In this document: in pieces, positions 1 through 4,954 of the stretch
How the letters are laid out: each line of letters begins with the position of its first letter
How positions within the stretch are numbered: the stretch's first letter is position 1
NCBI GenBank assembly: GCA_013334545.1
Contig: JAAXXJ010000192.1
Coordinates: 1-6,091, forward strand
Origin: Nitrospirota bacterium
GTDB lineage: Bacteria; Nitrospirota; UBA9217
Reading direction: 5' to 3'
DNA length: 6,091 nucleotides
The notes under the pieces: model-generated
The model's database searches: none
The model's input: only the letters and a program-made list of their open reading frames with translations
Told to the model about the DNA's origin: nothing
Program-made: the position numbers and the translations under genes

Positions 1-1175
1 TTCTTCCCCTGCGACAGGAACAGGTCTTTCGCGTCGATCCTGCCGCTGTCCGAAAGCGCGGCGGCGCGGCCGAGCACGTTCCTGAGTTCCCGCACGTTCC
101 CGGGCCAGGAGTAGACCGTGAGCGCAACGGCGGCCTCGGGCGAGAGGCCCGCGATCTTCTTGCCGATCTCGGCGGATATCCCCGCGAGCAGGCGGCCAGC
201 GATGGTCTCGATATCCTCCTTCCGCTTCCGGAGCGGCGGCATGGAAACCCGCACCACCGAGAGCCGGTAGAAGAGGTCCTCGCGGAACCGTCCGGCCTTC
301 ACTTCCTTCCCGAGGTCCTTGTTCGTGGCGGAGATGACCCGGACATTGAAGCTCATTGGCTTGTCAGCGCCCACGCGCTTGGTCTCGCGCTGGTCCAGGG
401 CGCGCAGCAGTTTGGGCTGGAGGTCCGGGGAGAGCTCGCCGATCTCGTCGAGGAAGATAGTGCCCTTATCGGCCAGCTCGAAGGCGCCCTGCCGGACCTT
501 GACCGCGTCAGTGAACGCGCCCTTTTCGTGGCCGAAGAGCTCGCTCTCGATGAGGTTCGGCGCGACAGCGCCGCAGTCGAACACAACGAACGGCCCGGCG
601 GCCCGGCGGCTGTAAGAGTGGATCGCCCGGGCCGCGAGCTCCTTGCCCGTTCCCGTCTCGCCCTCGAGCAGGACCGTGACGTCCGTCGGAGCGATGCGCT
701 CGAGCATTCCGTAGACCTCCCGTATGGGCGACGACGAACCGATGAGCTCACCGAAGCTGTCCGCGCTGCTCTGCAGGATCTCGATGCGCTCCTCCAGGGG
801 CGAGAAGGTCATCTCGGTCTGGCCCAGGCGGATGACCGATCCGGGAGAGAGATAGGCCTCCCGCACCCGCACGCCGTCCAGGAATGTGCCGTTGGTGCTG
901 TTGTGGTCCCGAAGCACGTAGCCGTCGGACCGCTCTTCCACCTCGGCATGGCGGCGGGAAACCGTGGGATCGGTCAGCACCAGGTCGCTTCCCGGCAGCG
1001 TGCCGATCATGACAAAGGCCTTCTGGATCACGAGCTCCTTGCCCGCGTCCTTGCCGTTCTTCACCGTGAACCGCGCCTGCTTGACGATGAGCGGCCCTAG
1101 GTTCTGCCCGGCCAGCACCTCGGTCCGGTCGCCTTTTTTTTCATGAGGTCCGGTCTCTTTCTTGCCTTTTTTCAT
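1..1175 (-). CDS. FHA-domain sigma-54-dependent transcriptional activator (AAA+ enhancer-binding protein), C-terminus cut by window edge
   Basis: Cytoplasmic activator that would hydrolyse ATP to remodel sigma-54 RNA polymerase. I read 391 codons from ATG at 1175 to the left edge without a stop. Residues about 35-127 form an FHA domain (VSRRHAE at 72-78, STNGT at 93-97), normally a phosphothreonine reader, in place of the usual receiver. Residues about 140-370 are the AAA+ domain: Walker A GETGTGKE 172-179, sigma-54 contact loop GAFTDA 219-224, Walker B IFLDE 240-244, arginine-finger region FREDLFYRL 297-305 and WPGNVREL 357-364. The Fis-type DNA-binding helix-turn-helix expected next lies outside the window. 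Oddities: the loop is GAFTDA, not GAFTGA, and the usual FHA Arg after Gly is Thr (G58-T59). There is no clear Shine-Dalgarno before the ATG; a GTG at codon 20 is the alternative start. It is divergent from the FHA/PP2C/kinase genes, suggesting it responds to that kinase (inference). The family call is very secure. Confidence 0.96.
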   Translation of the reverse strand, partial: MKKGKKETGPHEKKGDRTEVLAGQNLGPLIVKQARFTVKNGKDAGKELVIQKAFVMIGTLPGSDLVLTDPTVSRRHAEVEERSDGYVLRDHNSTNGTFLDGVRVREAYLSPGSVIRLGQTEMTFSPLEERIEILQSSADSFGELIGSSSPIREVYGMLERIAPTDVTVLLEGETGTGKELAARAIHSYSRRAAGPFVVFDCGAVAPNLIESELFGHEKGAFTDAVKVRQGAFELADKGTIFLDEIGELSPDLQPKLLRALDQRETKRVGADKPMSFNVRVISATNKDLGKEVKAGRFREDLFYRLSVVRVSMPPLRKRKEDIETIAGRLLAGISAEIGKKIAGLSPEAAVALTVYSWPGNVRELRNVLGRAAALSDSGRIDAKDLFLSQGK

Positions 1176-1181
1176 ATCGAC

Positions 1182-1190
1182 ATTGTATCA
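1182..1190 (-). promoter_or_regulatory. Possible extended -10 promoter for the sigma-54 activator gene
   Basis: Read on the minus strand, this is TG-A-TACAAT, an extended -10 pattern ending only 6 nt before the ATG at 1175. No good -35 is seen at 16-18 nt upstream. If used, transcription would start at or next to the start codon, giving a leaderless or nearly leaderless mRNA, which fits the absence of a Shine-Dalgarno. A single short motif is weak evidence. Confidence 0.3.
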
Positions 1191-1305
1191 CAAGACAGGG
1201 AAATGATGATATCGAAGAGAATGGCCGACCATGCCCTCACTGAAGCTCCCTGAAGCAAGCTGCAAGGAATACTCTGCTTCTGGAACTCAAGGGTGCAGCG
1301 CATGG

Positions 1306-1335
1306 CATGCTTTGACCTTGCATGCTTTGACCTTG
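1306..1335 (+). repeat. Perfect 15-bp direct tandem repeat, two units
   Basis: The unit CATGCTTTGACCTTG occurs twice with no spacer (1306-1320 and 1321-1335). It lies in the divergent spacer and overlaps the promoter region of the FHA gene. Each unit contains a -35-like TTGACC (1312-1317, 1327-1332), and a third TTGACC (1333-1338) straddles the end of the second unit. It could be a duplicated regulator-binding site or a simple slippage product. Confidence 0.9.
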
Positions 1336-1361
1336 ACCTTTCCCCGGGAGTGTCTTATCAT
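1333..1361 (+). promoter_or_regulatory. Sigma-70-type promoter for the FHA-PP2C genes
   Basis: TTGACC at 1333-1338 (5 of 6 to TTGACA) is followed by a 17-nt spacer and TATCAT at 1356-1361 (5 of 6 to TATAAT). The predicted start near 1368 gives a leader of about 32 nt carrying a strong ribosome binding site. Additional TTGACC boxes immediately upstream (1312, 1327) lie in the tandem repeat. Spacing and both hexamers make this the best promoter in the window. Confidence 0.65.
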
Positions 1362-1385
1362 ATTTTCCATCTGACCTTGGAACAC

Positions 1386-1391
1386 GGAGGG
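1386..1391 (+). promoter_or_regulatory. Ribosome binding site of the FHA gene
   Basis: GGAGGG ends 8 nt before the ATG at 1400. It is a strong Shine-Dalgarno match and fixes the start of the FHA gene. Confidence 0.8.
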
Positions 1392-1399
1392 AACGACCG

Positions 1400-1798
1400 A
1401 TGGGACCTGCAGCAGGAGACGACAAGACCCGGATAAGCGCTCCATCAGTATCAAAACAGAAGATCCCGGCGCGGTACCAGGCTTCCGTGGTGATCGTGCA
1501 GGGATACGCCGAGGGCATGGAATATTCCGTCGATAGAACGTACGCCGTGATCGGCAGGAACAAGGACGCCGCGGTCCCGCTGAGGGACCCCCTCGCCTCG
1601 CGAGAGCACGCTGTCATCGTGTATCATGACGGCGTTTTCGTCCTGAAGGACCTGGACAGCACCAACGGCACGCACATGCGGGGCGCCTCCATCAGGCAGC
1701 GAAAGCTGCGCCACGGCGACAAGTTCCGCGTGGGAGATACGGTCCTCCAGTTCATCCTGCAGGACAGCGGCAGGGCCAGGACCTACGAGATCGCGTAG
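1400..1798 (+). CDS. Small single-domain FHA protein (phosphothreonine-binding adaptor)
   Basis: A 132-residue cytoplasmic protein that is almost only an FHA domain (about residues 28-120). The conserved features are all visible: GRN at 52-54, SREH at 67-70, DLDSTNGT at 84-91 and HGDKFRVGD at 105-113. The canonical pThr contacts (R53, S67, N89) are therefore present and binding competence is likely. A flexible N-terminus of about 25 residues carries DDKTRISAP with T10, a candidate phosphorylation site. Small FHA proteins with an N-terminal phospho-Thr, such as actinobacterial GarA/OdhI, switch by intramolecular binding, but GarA's own ETT motif is not present here. The start is fixed by GGAGG upstream. 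The stop TAG is immediately followed by the phosphatase ATG, implying one transcript and translational coupling. The likely role is linking a Ser/Thr kinase to its targets; the partner is not identifiable from sequence. Confidence 0.93.
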   Translation: MGPAAGDDKTRISAPSVSKQKIPARYQASVVIVQGYAEGMEYSVDRTYAVIGRNKDAAVPLRDPLASREHAVIVYHDGVFVLKDLDSTNGTHMRGASIRQRKLRHGDKFRVGDTVLQFILQDSGRARTYEIA

Positions 1799-2560
1799 AT
1801 GAAGCTCATTACCTTCGGCGCGACCGACCCCGGAAGGAAACGCGCCAACAACGAAGACGCCTATCTCCTCGATGACCGGCTGCGCCTGTATGCTGTTGCC
1901 GACGGGGTGGGCGGCTTCGAAGGCGGCGAGGTCGCGAGCCGGATCGCCGTGGAAACGCTGGGGGAGGCGATGCCGGACCTGCTCGGCGACAGGGACCGCA
2001 CCCCGCCCGCCGGACGCTCTTCCGGCGAGGAGGCGGAACTGGCTGCGTTGCGCTCCGCGGTATCCTTCGCCCACCGGACCATTCGCGCCGCAGTCGTGAA
2101 GGCGCCCGCTCTTGCCGATATGGGTACAACGCTCACGGCGCTCCTGCTGGCGAATAAACGAGCGTACCTGGCCCATATCGGGGACAGCCGGGCCTATCTC
2201 CTCCGTGACGGCAAGCTCACCCAAATAACGAACGACCACTCCGTCGTCGCGGAGCAGGTGCGTGCAGGACGTCTCACGGCCGGAGAAGCGCAGACCAGCC
2301 CCTACCGCCACGTGATCACCCGGGCGCTCGGCATCGCCGAGGATGCCGTCCCCGACCTCGTGGAGCGGCCGGTACAGAAGAACGACACGTTCCTGCTGTG
2401 TTCCGACGGCCTGACCGAGATGGTGGATGACGCAGGGATCAGGACGATCCTCTCCGGGTTCCCTCCCCGGGATGCAGTGATGAAGCTGATTGACGCGGCG
2501 AACGGCAGGGGCGGCGTGGACAATATCACCGCTGTCGTGGTGCAGGTGTTGGAGTTCTAG
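1799..2560 (+). CDS. PP2C-family (PPM) Ser/Thr protein phosphatase
   Basis: A 253-residue, metal-dependent cytoplasmic phosphatase of the bacterial Stp/PrpC/PstP type, expected to reverse Ser/Thr kinase phosphorylation. The motifs appear in family order: RKRANNEDA at 13-21, VADGVGG at 33-39 (metal ligand D35), MGTTLTALLL at 108-117, HIGDSRAYLLRDG at 126-138, TNDHS at 144-148, HVITRALG at 171-178, LLCSDGLTEM at 199-208 (metal ligand D203) and GGVDNITAVVV at 238-248 (metal ligand D241). All core metal-binding residues are present and the length is normal for a stand-alone catalytic domain. There is no membrane segment. It begins directly after the FHA stop with no strong own Shine-Dalgarno, so translation is probably coupled. 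The Ser/Thr kinase 282 bp downstream is the obvious opposing enzyme. The cellular substrate is unknown. Confidence 0.96.
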   Translation: MKLITFGATDPGRKRANNEDAYLLDDRLRLYAVADGVGGFEGGEVASRIAVETLGEAMPDLLGDRDRTPPAGRSSGEEAELAALRSAVSFAHRTIRAAVVKAPALADMGTTLTALLLANKRAYLAHIGDSRAYLLRDGKLTQITNDHSVVAEQVRAGRLTAGEAQTSPYRHVITRALGIAEDAVPDLVERPVQKNDTFLLCSDGLTEMVDDAGIRTILSGFPPRDAVMKLIDAANGRGGVDNITAVVVQVLEF

Positions 2561-2581
2561 CTGCACAGAACAACAACTCGT

Positions 2582-2595
2582 GGAACCACGGTTCC
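2582..2595 (+). repeat. Short inverted repeat GGAACC-AC-GGTTCC after the phosphatase gene
   Basis: Perfect 6-bp arms separated by 2 bp, starting 21 bp past the phosphatase stop. The loop is too tight for a normal hairpin unless the inner pair opens (5-bp stem, 4-nt loop). No T tract follows, so it is not an intrinsic terminator. It could be a small dyad operator for a regulator of the kinase gene; function unproven. Confidence 0.45.
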
Positions 2596-2637
2596 CGGCA
2601 CCGTTGGGTTGCGCAGAGCAGAGACGAGCTTTACCTA

Positions 2638-2661
2638 CCTTGGTCACAGAGGCCACCAAGG
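2638..2661 (+). repeat. Inverted repeat (7-bp arms, 10-nt loop) between phosphatase and kinase
   Basis: CCTTGGT at 2638-2644 and ACCAAGG at 2655-2661 are perfect complements. A hairpin can form in RNA, but no T-run follows, so it does not look like a terminator. It may be a processing or attenuation structure between phosphatase and kinase, or chance. Confidence 0.4.
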
Positions 2662-2831
2662 ACCCGGAGGAACGCGAAACACCTTTTGTTCGTGCGTATA
2701 TTTCTCGGTGGTCTCCGTTATCTCAGCGGAAAAGATCTGCTTGTGTATCAAGGGATAATCCTCATCATTTGCGTTCCCGCGTACCTGCGGGACCGTGGTT
2801 ACGAGGCAGTGGTCCGGGTATCCTCCCGATC

Positions 2832-2835
2832 AGGA
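2832..2835 (+). promoter_or_regulatory. Ribosome binding site selecting the kinase start at 2843
   Basis: AGGA lies 7 nt before ATG 2843, which begins the protein a few residues before the kinase fold. The frame is also open from a GTG at 2795, but that start has no good Shine-Dalgarno, and the extra 16 residues resemble nothing in the family. Confidence 0.6.
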
Positions 2836-2842
2836 TGGCGGC

Positions 2843-4150
2843 ATGGCGATCCAGCAGCTCAAGGATGAATACGAGATCCAGGACGAGATCGGCTCCGGCG
2901 GCATGGCCACGGTATACAAGGCCGTCCAGAAGTCCCTCGACCGGCCGGTGGCGATCAAGCAGCTGAAGCGGTCCTACCACGCCGACGAGCAGATCGTCCG
3001 GCGCTTCGAGCGCGAGAGCAGGGTGGCCGCCTCGCTCCAGCACGAGAACATCGTCCACATCTACGATTACTGGAAAAAGCCGACCTACGCCATCGTGATG
3101 GAGTACGTTGATGGCGCCAACCTTGCCGACGTCATCGAGAAGACCGGCGCCCTGCCCGTTGACGTGGGCATCATGATCTCCATCCAGGTGTGCAGCGCCC
3201 TGGAGTACGCCCACATGCGCGGACTTGTCCACCGCGATATCAAGCCGAGCAACATCATGATCAAGCGGAACGGCGAGGTCAAGCTCATGGACTTCGGAAT
3301 CGCCCACACCCGGCACCTTGACGCCCTCACCCTGCCCGGCACGCTCATCGGGACGCCGGCCTACATGTCACCTGAACAGATCCTCGGTCATCCTCTCGAC
3401 GTCAGGTCTGACATCTTCTCCCTCGGCATCGTGTTGTACGAGATGTTCACCGGGGTCAAGCCTTTTGCCGACGACGAGAAGAGGCCGGTAACGGCAAAGA
3501 TCGTGCATGATGACTTCCTCGCTCCCCGCCGCGTGAATGGAGACATCCCCCGGCGGCTGCAGTGGCTCATCAAGAAGTGCCTCCGGAAGAAACCGAAGCG
3601 GCGCTATGCTTCCATGCTGGAGGTCGAGCGCAAACTGGGAAAGCGGCTCGCGGGCAGAACGACGAAGGCTGCCTCGCTCCAGCGGATCTCGGACTGCCTC
3701 GTCTCGCGCAAGGTCTTCGAAGCAGCGCCGGAACAGGAGACGATGATCGTCCCGCCGGCAGCGAAGTTGTCCGGACGGCTCAAGGCGTCGATCGCAGCTG
3801 TTACAGCGCTCATCGTCCTGGCTGCCGGAGCAGGGCTCTACTATCAGCGGATGCGGACAGACCAGGCAACGGTACGGCCTCCTGCTGCGCCGGCCACCCT
3901 GCCGTCAGCTGCCGGGCCGCCCCTGTCACGGCCCGTGGAGACCGCTCCGGCCCGCCTGCCAGCGCCGCTGGGCCAAGCCACCGGGACAGCGGGTACCCTC
4001 AGCCAACCGGCCCCGTCAACCCCTCCCTCGTCGGTCGAGAAGAGGAAAGAACCGACTGTCGAAAAAAAGACGGCTACGACCAAAAAAAAGAAGAAAAAGA
4101 AAGCGCCACCCCCTACGACCGGCATGATCACCCCGCCTCCTTGTGCATGA
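2843..4150 (+). CDS. Membrane-anchored Hanks-type Ser/Thr protein kinase
   Basis: A 435-residue eukaryote-like kinase that would phosphorylate Ser/Thr on cytoplasmic proteins. The kinase domain spans about residues 8-268: Gly loop GSGGMATVY 17-25, ATP lysine K39 (VAIK), helix C glutamate E58, catalytic HRDIKPSN 130-137 (D132, N137), DFG 150-152, activation segment ending GTPAYMSPE 170-178, and D190 in RSDIFSLG. All catalytic residues are present, so it should be active. An Arg/Lys-rich juxtamembrane stretch follows, with candidate phosphosite T300 in QETMIVPP. One transmembrane helix sits at about 315-334. A Pro/Ala/Thr-rich tail (about 343-397) ends in a lysine run K414-K420 and PPPCA. By the usual topology the tail is outside the membrane, but no PASTA or other sensor domain is seen. 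It presumably opposes the upstream PP2C and feeds the FHA proteins. The tail coding contains two A-AAA-AAG heptamers, and the -1 frame is open to 4278. Confidence 0.95.
   Translation: MAIQQLKDEYEIQDEIGSGGMATVYKAVQKSLDRPVAIKQLKRSYHADEQIVRRFERESRVAASLQHENIVHIYDYWKKPTYAIVMEYVDGANLADVIEKTGALPVDVGIMISIQVCSALEYAHMRGLVHRDIKPSNIMIKRNGEVKLMDFGIAHTRHLDALTLPGTLIGTPAYMSPEQILGHPLDVRSDIFSLGIVLYEMFTGVKPFADDEKRPVTAKIVHDDFLAPRRVNGDIPRRLQWLIKKCLRKKPKRRYASMLEVERKLGKRLAGRTTKAASLQRISDCLVSRKVFEAAPEQETMIVPPAAKLSGRLKASIAAVTALIVLAAGAGLYYQRMRTDQATVRPPAAPATLPSAAGPPLSRPVETAPARLPAPLGQATGTAGTLSQPAPSTPPSSVEKRKEPTVEKKTATTKKKKKKKAPPPTTGMITPPPCA
4063..4090 (+). other. Two in-frame A-AAA-AAG slippery heptamers near the kinase 3' end
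   Basis: Heptamers lie at 4063-4069 and 4084-4090, both phased A_AAA_AAG relative to the kinase frame, the same heptamer used for -1 frameshifting in E. coli dnaX. The -1 frame is open through the kinase stop to a stop at 4276-4278, so slippage would give a product of about 478 rather than 435 residues. No clear downstream pseudoknot or ideally spaced upstream Shine-Dalgarno stimulator is visible. The sequence facts are certain; the function is speculative. Confidence 0.35.
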
Positions 4151-4317
4151 AGAGTGCCCTGTTCCTGATTCACACCCGGAACCCAAACAGCGTCTTCACC
4201 TTTTCGATGACTCCCCTGCCGGTACAGCGCTCATCGCTGGTACATGACAAAAAAACAGCGACAACCCGATCGGGCTGACGCCGTTCCCGCTGCTTCCCAC
4301 TTCCGCTCGATCACTGC
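4151..4317. other. Convergent intergenic stretch without a recognisable terminator
   Basis: Lies between the kinase stop (+) and the receiver remnant (-). It holds an imperfect inverted repeat at 4222-4243 (GTACAGCG / CGCTGGTAC, 5-nt loop, one bulged base), followed by an A-run at 4249-4256. On the plus strand this is not a T tract, and on the minus strand the T-run precedes the hairpin, so neither orientation is a standard intrinsic terminator. Confidence 0.5.
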
Positions 4318-4521
4318 TCAGGCATCCGGAACTTCTCGCACACTTCTCAGGAGCTGGTCCGCGATGATCTGCCTGGGCAGGAGCAGGGCTCCGTTCCCGC
4401 CACACGCCTTGCTCCGCACGATATCCACGGTATCGCCGCTCATGAATATCACCGAGATCTTCGGCCGGGACGCACGGCTCCGTTCAACGACCGCTTCACC
4501 GTTCATTGTCAGTATGGCTAG
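4318..4521 (-). pseudogene. Truncated receiver-domain remnant (C-terminal half only)
   Basis: The open frame ending at TGA 4318-4320 reads through VIFMSGDT and ends DQLLRSVREVPDA. It aligns without gaps over 62 residues to the C-terminal 62 residues of the intact receiver encoded at 4955-5140; by hand count 31 are identical. The first half of the receiver, with the acidic pocket and phospho-accepting Asp, is missing. The conserved Lys of the LSKP motif is replaced (LPRQ). Weaker resemblance (LAIL-TMNG to DVIMPKKNG) continues to about 4521, right up to the stop codon of the EF-hand gene; further upstream in this frame is a TGA. It cannot work as a response regulator and has no Shine-Dalgarno that I can see before its ATG (4506). 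Most likely it is the leftover end of a duplicated or older paralogous hybrid kinase gene cut by the rearrangement that placed the EF-hand gene here. Confidence 0.75.
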
Positions 4522-4904
4522 CGGTGGTCACGATGCATCGGCGAGACGCCGCCGCCCGGCTCTATAAGCGAATTGTAGAATTCCTCCCATTCTTTCCGGT
4601 CGATCTTGTTGTCCCTGTTCTTGTCGGCCTTGTTGAACAGATACGCTTTCAGCTCATCGTCCGAGAGCTTGCCGCCCTTGCCCGGCGCAAGGTCCTGCGG
4701 TTGAACATAGGGAAGCGCCCGGACGTGCGCCAGCTTGTAGAACTCGCATGCCGAGAACTCGTCAAAGGTGATCTCACGGTCATTGTTCTTATCGAGACGG
4801 CAGAACTCCTGCTCGGACGCGTTTTTCTTCTCCGCGGGAGAAGGTGCCGCTCCCTGCAGGGCGAACGCAAAGGCCAGCATCAGGATGAGTATGTGGTGTC
4901 GCAT
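4518..4904 (-). CDS. Small secreted EF-hand calcium-binding protein
   Basis: A 128-residue protein. The start at 4904 is chosen over an ATG at 4919 because GGAGG (4911-4915) lies between them, 6 nt before 4904. Residues 2-20 are a short basic start and hydrophobic segment (ILILMLAFAFAL), followed by QGAAPSPA, a signal peptide with probable cleavage near residue 20, so the product should be periplasmic or exported. Two canonical 12-residue EF loops are present: D38-K-N-N-D-R-E-I-T-F-D-E49 and D94-K-N-R-D-N-K-I-D-R-K-E105, each with correct residues at loop positions 1, 3, 5, 7, 9 and 12 (Glu). They are separated by about 44 residues, longer than a compact EF pair. Two cysteines (C35, C53) flank loop 1. 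It likely binds calcium; its partner is unknown. It sits 50 bp downstream of the broken hybrid kinase on the same strand and directly before the receiver remnant. Confidence 0.88.
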   Translation of the reverse strand: MRHHILILMLAFAFALQGAAPSPAEKKNASEQEFCRLDKNNDREITFDEFSACEFYKLAHVRALPYVQPQDLAPGKGGKLSDDELKAYLFNKADKNRDNKIDRKEWEEFYNSLIEPGGGVSPMHRDHR

Positions 4905-4910
4905 ATGGGA

Positions 4911-4915
4911 CCTCC
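4911..4915 (-). promoter_or_regulatory. Ribosome binding site of the EF-hand gene
   Basis: GGAGG on the minus strand, 6 nt before ATG 4904. It decides the start, removing the five residues that the further-upstream ATG (4919) would add. Confidence 0.8.
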
Positions 4916-4954
4916 GCATAGCGTTCAGTCTTCGGCAGGCTGCCGCTTCCGCTC

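Larger units (their letters stand above)
2561..2842. other. 282-bp intergenic region between phosphatase and kinase genes
   Basis: Apart from the two inverted repeats I see no convincing gene or promoter. A TATATT at 2697-2702 and a GATAAT at 2754-2759 resemble -10 boxes but lack acceptable -35 partners. A short open frame (TTG 2686 to 2868) has no ribosome binding site at a usable distance and no recognisable product. The kinase may be co-transcribed with FHA-PP2C or have its own promoter here. Confidence 0.5.

Noticed and set aside
528..1100. 190-codon plus-strand open frame
   Set aside because: Antisense shadow of the sigma-54 activator, whose Walker, GAFTDA and FHA motifs occupy the same bases.
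1303..1322. TGGCATG...TTGCA resembling a sigma-54 -24/-12 promoter in the divergent spacer
   Set aside because: GG and GC are 14 nt apart instead of the required 10, so spacing is wrong; the sigma-70-type pair at 1333-1361 fits better.
1306..1335. CRISPR-like repeat
   Set aside because: Only two directly abutting 15-bp units without spacers; this is a simple tandem duplication.
1451..2659. Long 402-codon minus-strand open frame
   Set aside because: It lies antisense over the FHA and PP2C genes, both of which have complete motif sets. The composition (many Arg/Gly/Val/His) is typical of a GC-rich shadow frame.
2686..2868. Small hydrophobic open frame before the kinase
   Set aside because: It needs a TTG (or GTG 2692) start with the nearest GGAGG 15-21 nt away, has no recognised product and overlaps the kinase start. 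I could not support it as a gene.
2765..3316. 183-codon minus-strand open frame
   Set aside because: Antisense to the kinase catalytic core; no recognisable domain and no ribosome binding site.
1..4150. Type VI secretion threonine-phosphorylation module (PpkA/PppA/Fha)
   Set aside because: The kinase, PP2C and FHA set is compatible, but no secretion structural gene (Tss, Hcp, VgrG, ClpV) is in the window, so this cannot be claimed.
4222..4256. Possible terminator between the convergent genes
   Set aside because: The hairpin is imperfect and is followed by A rather than T on the plus strand; on the minus strand the T-run comes before the hairpin.
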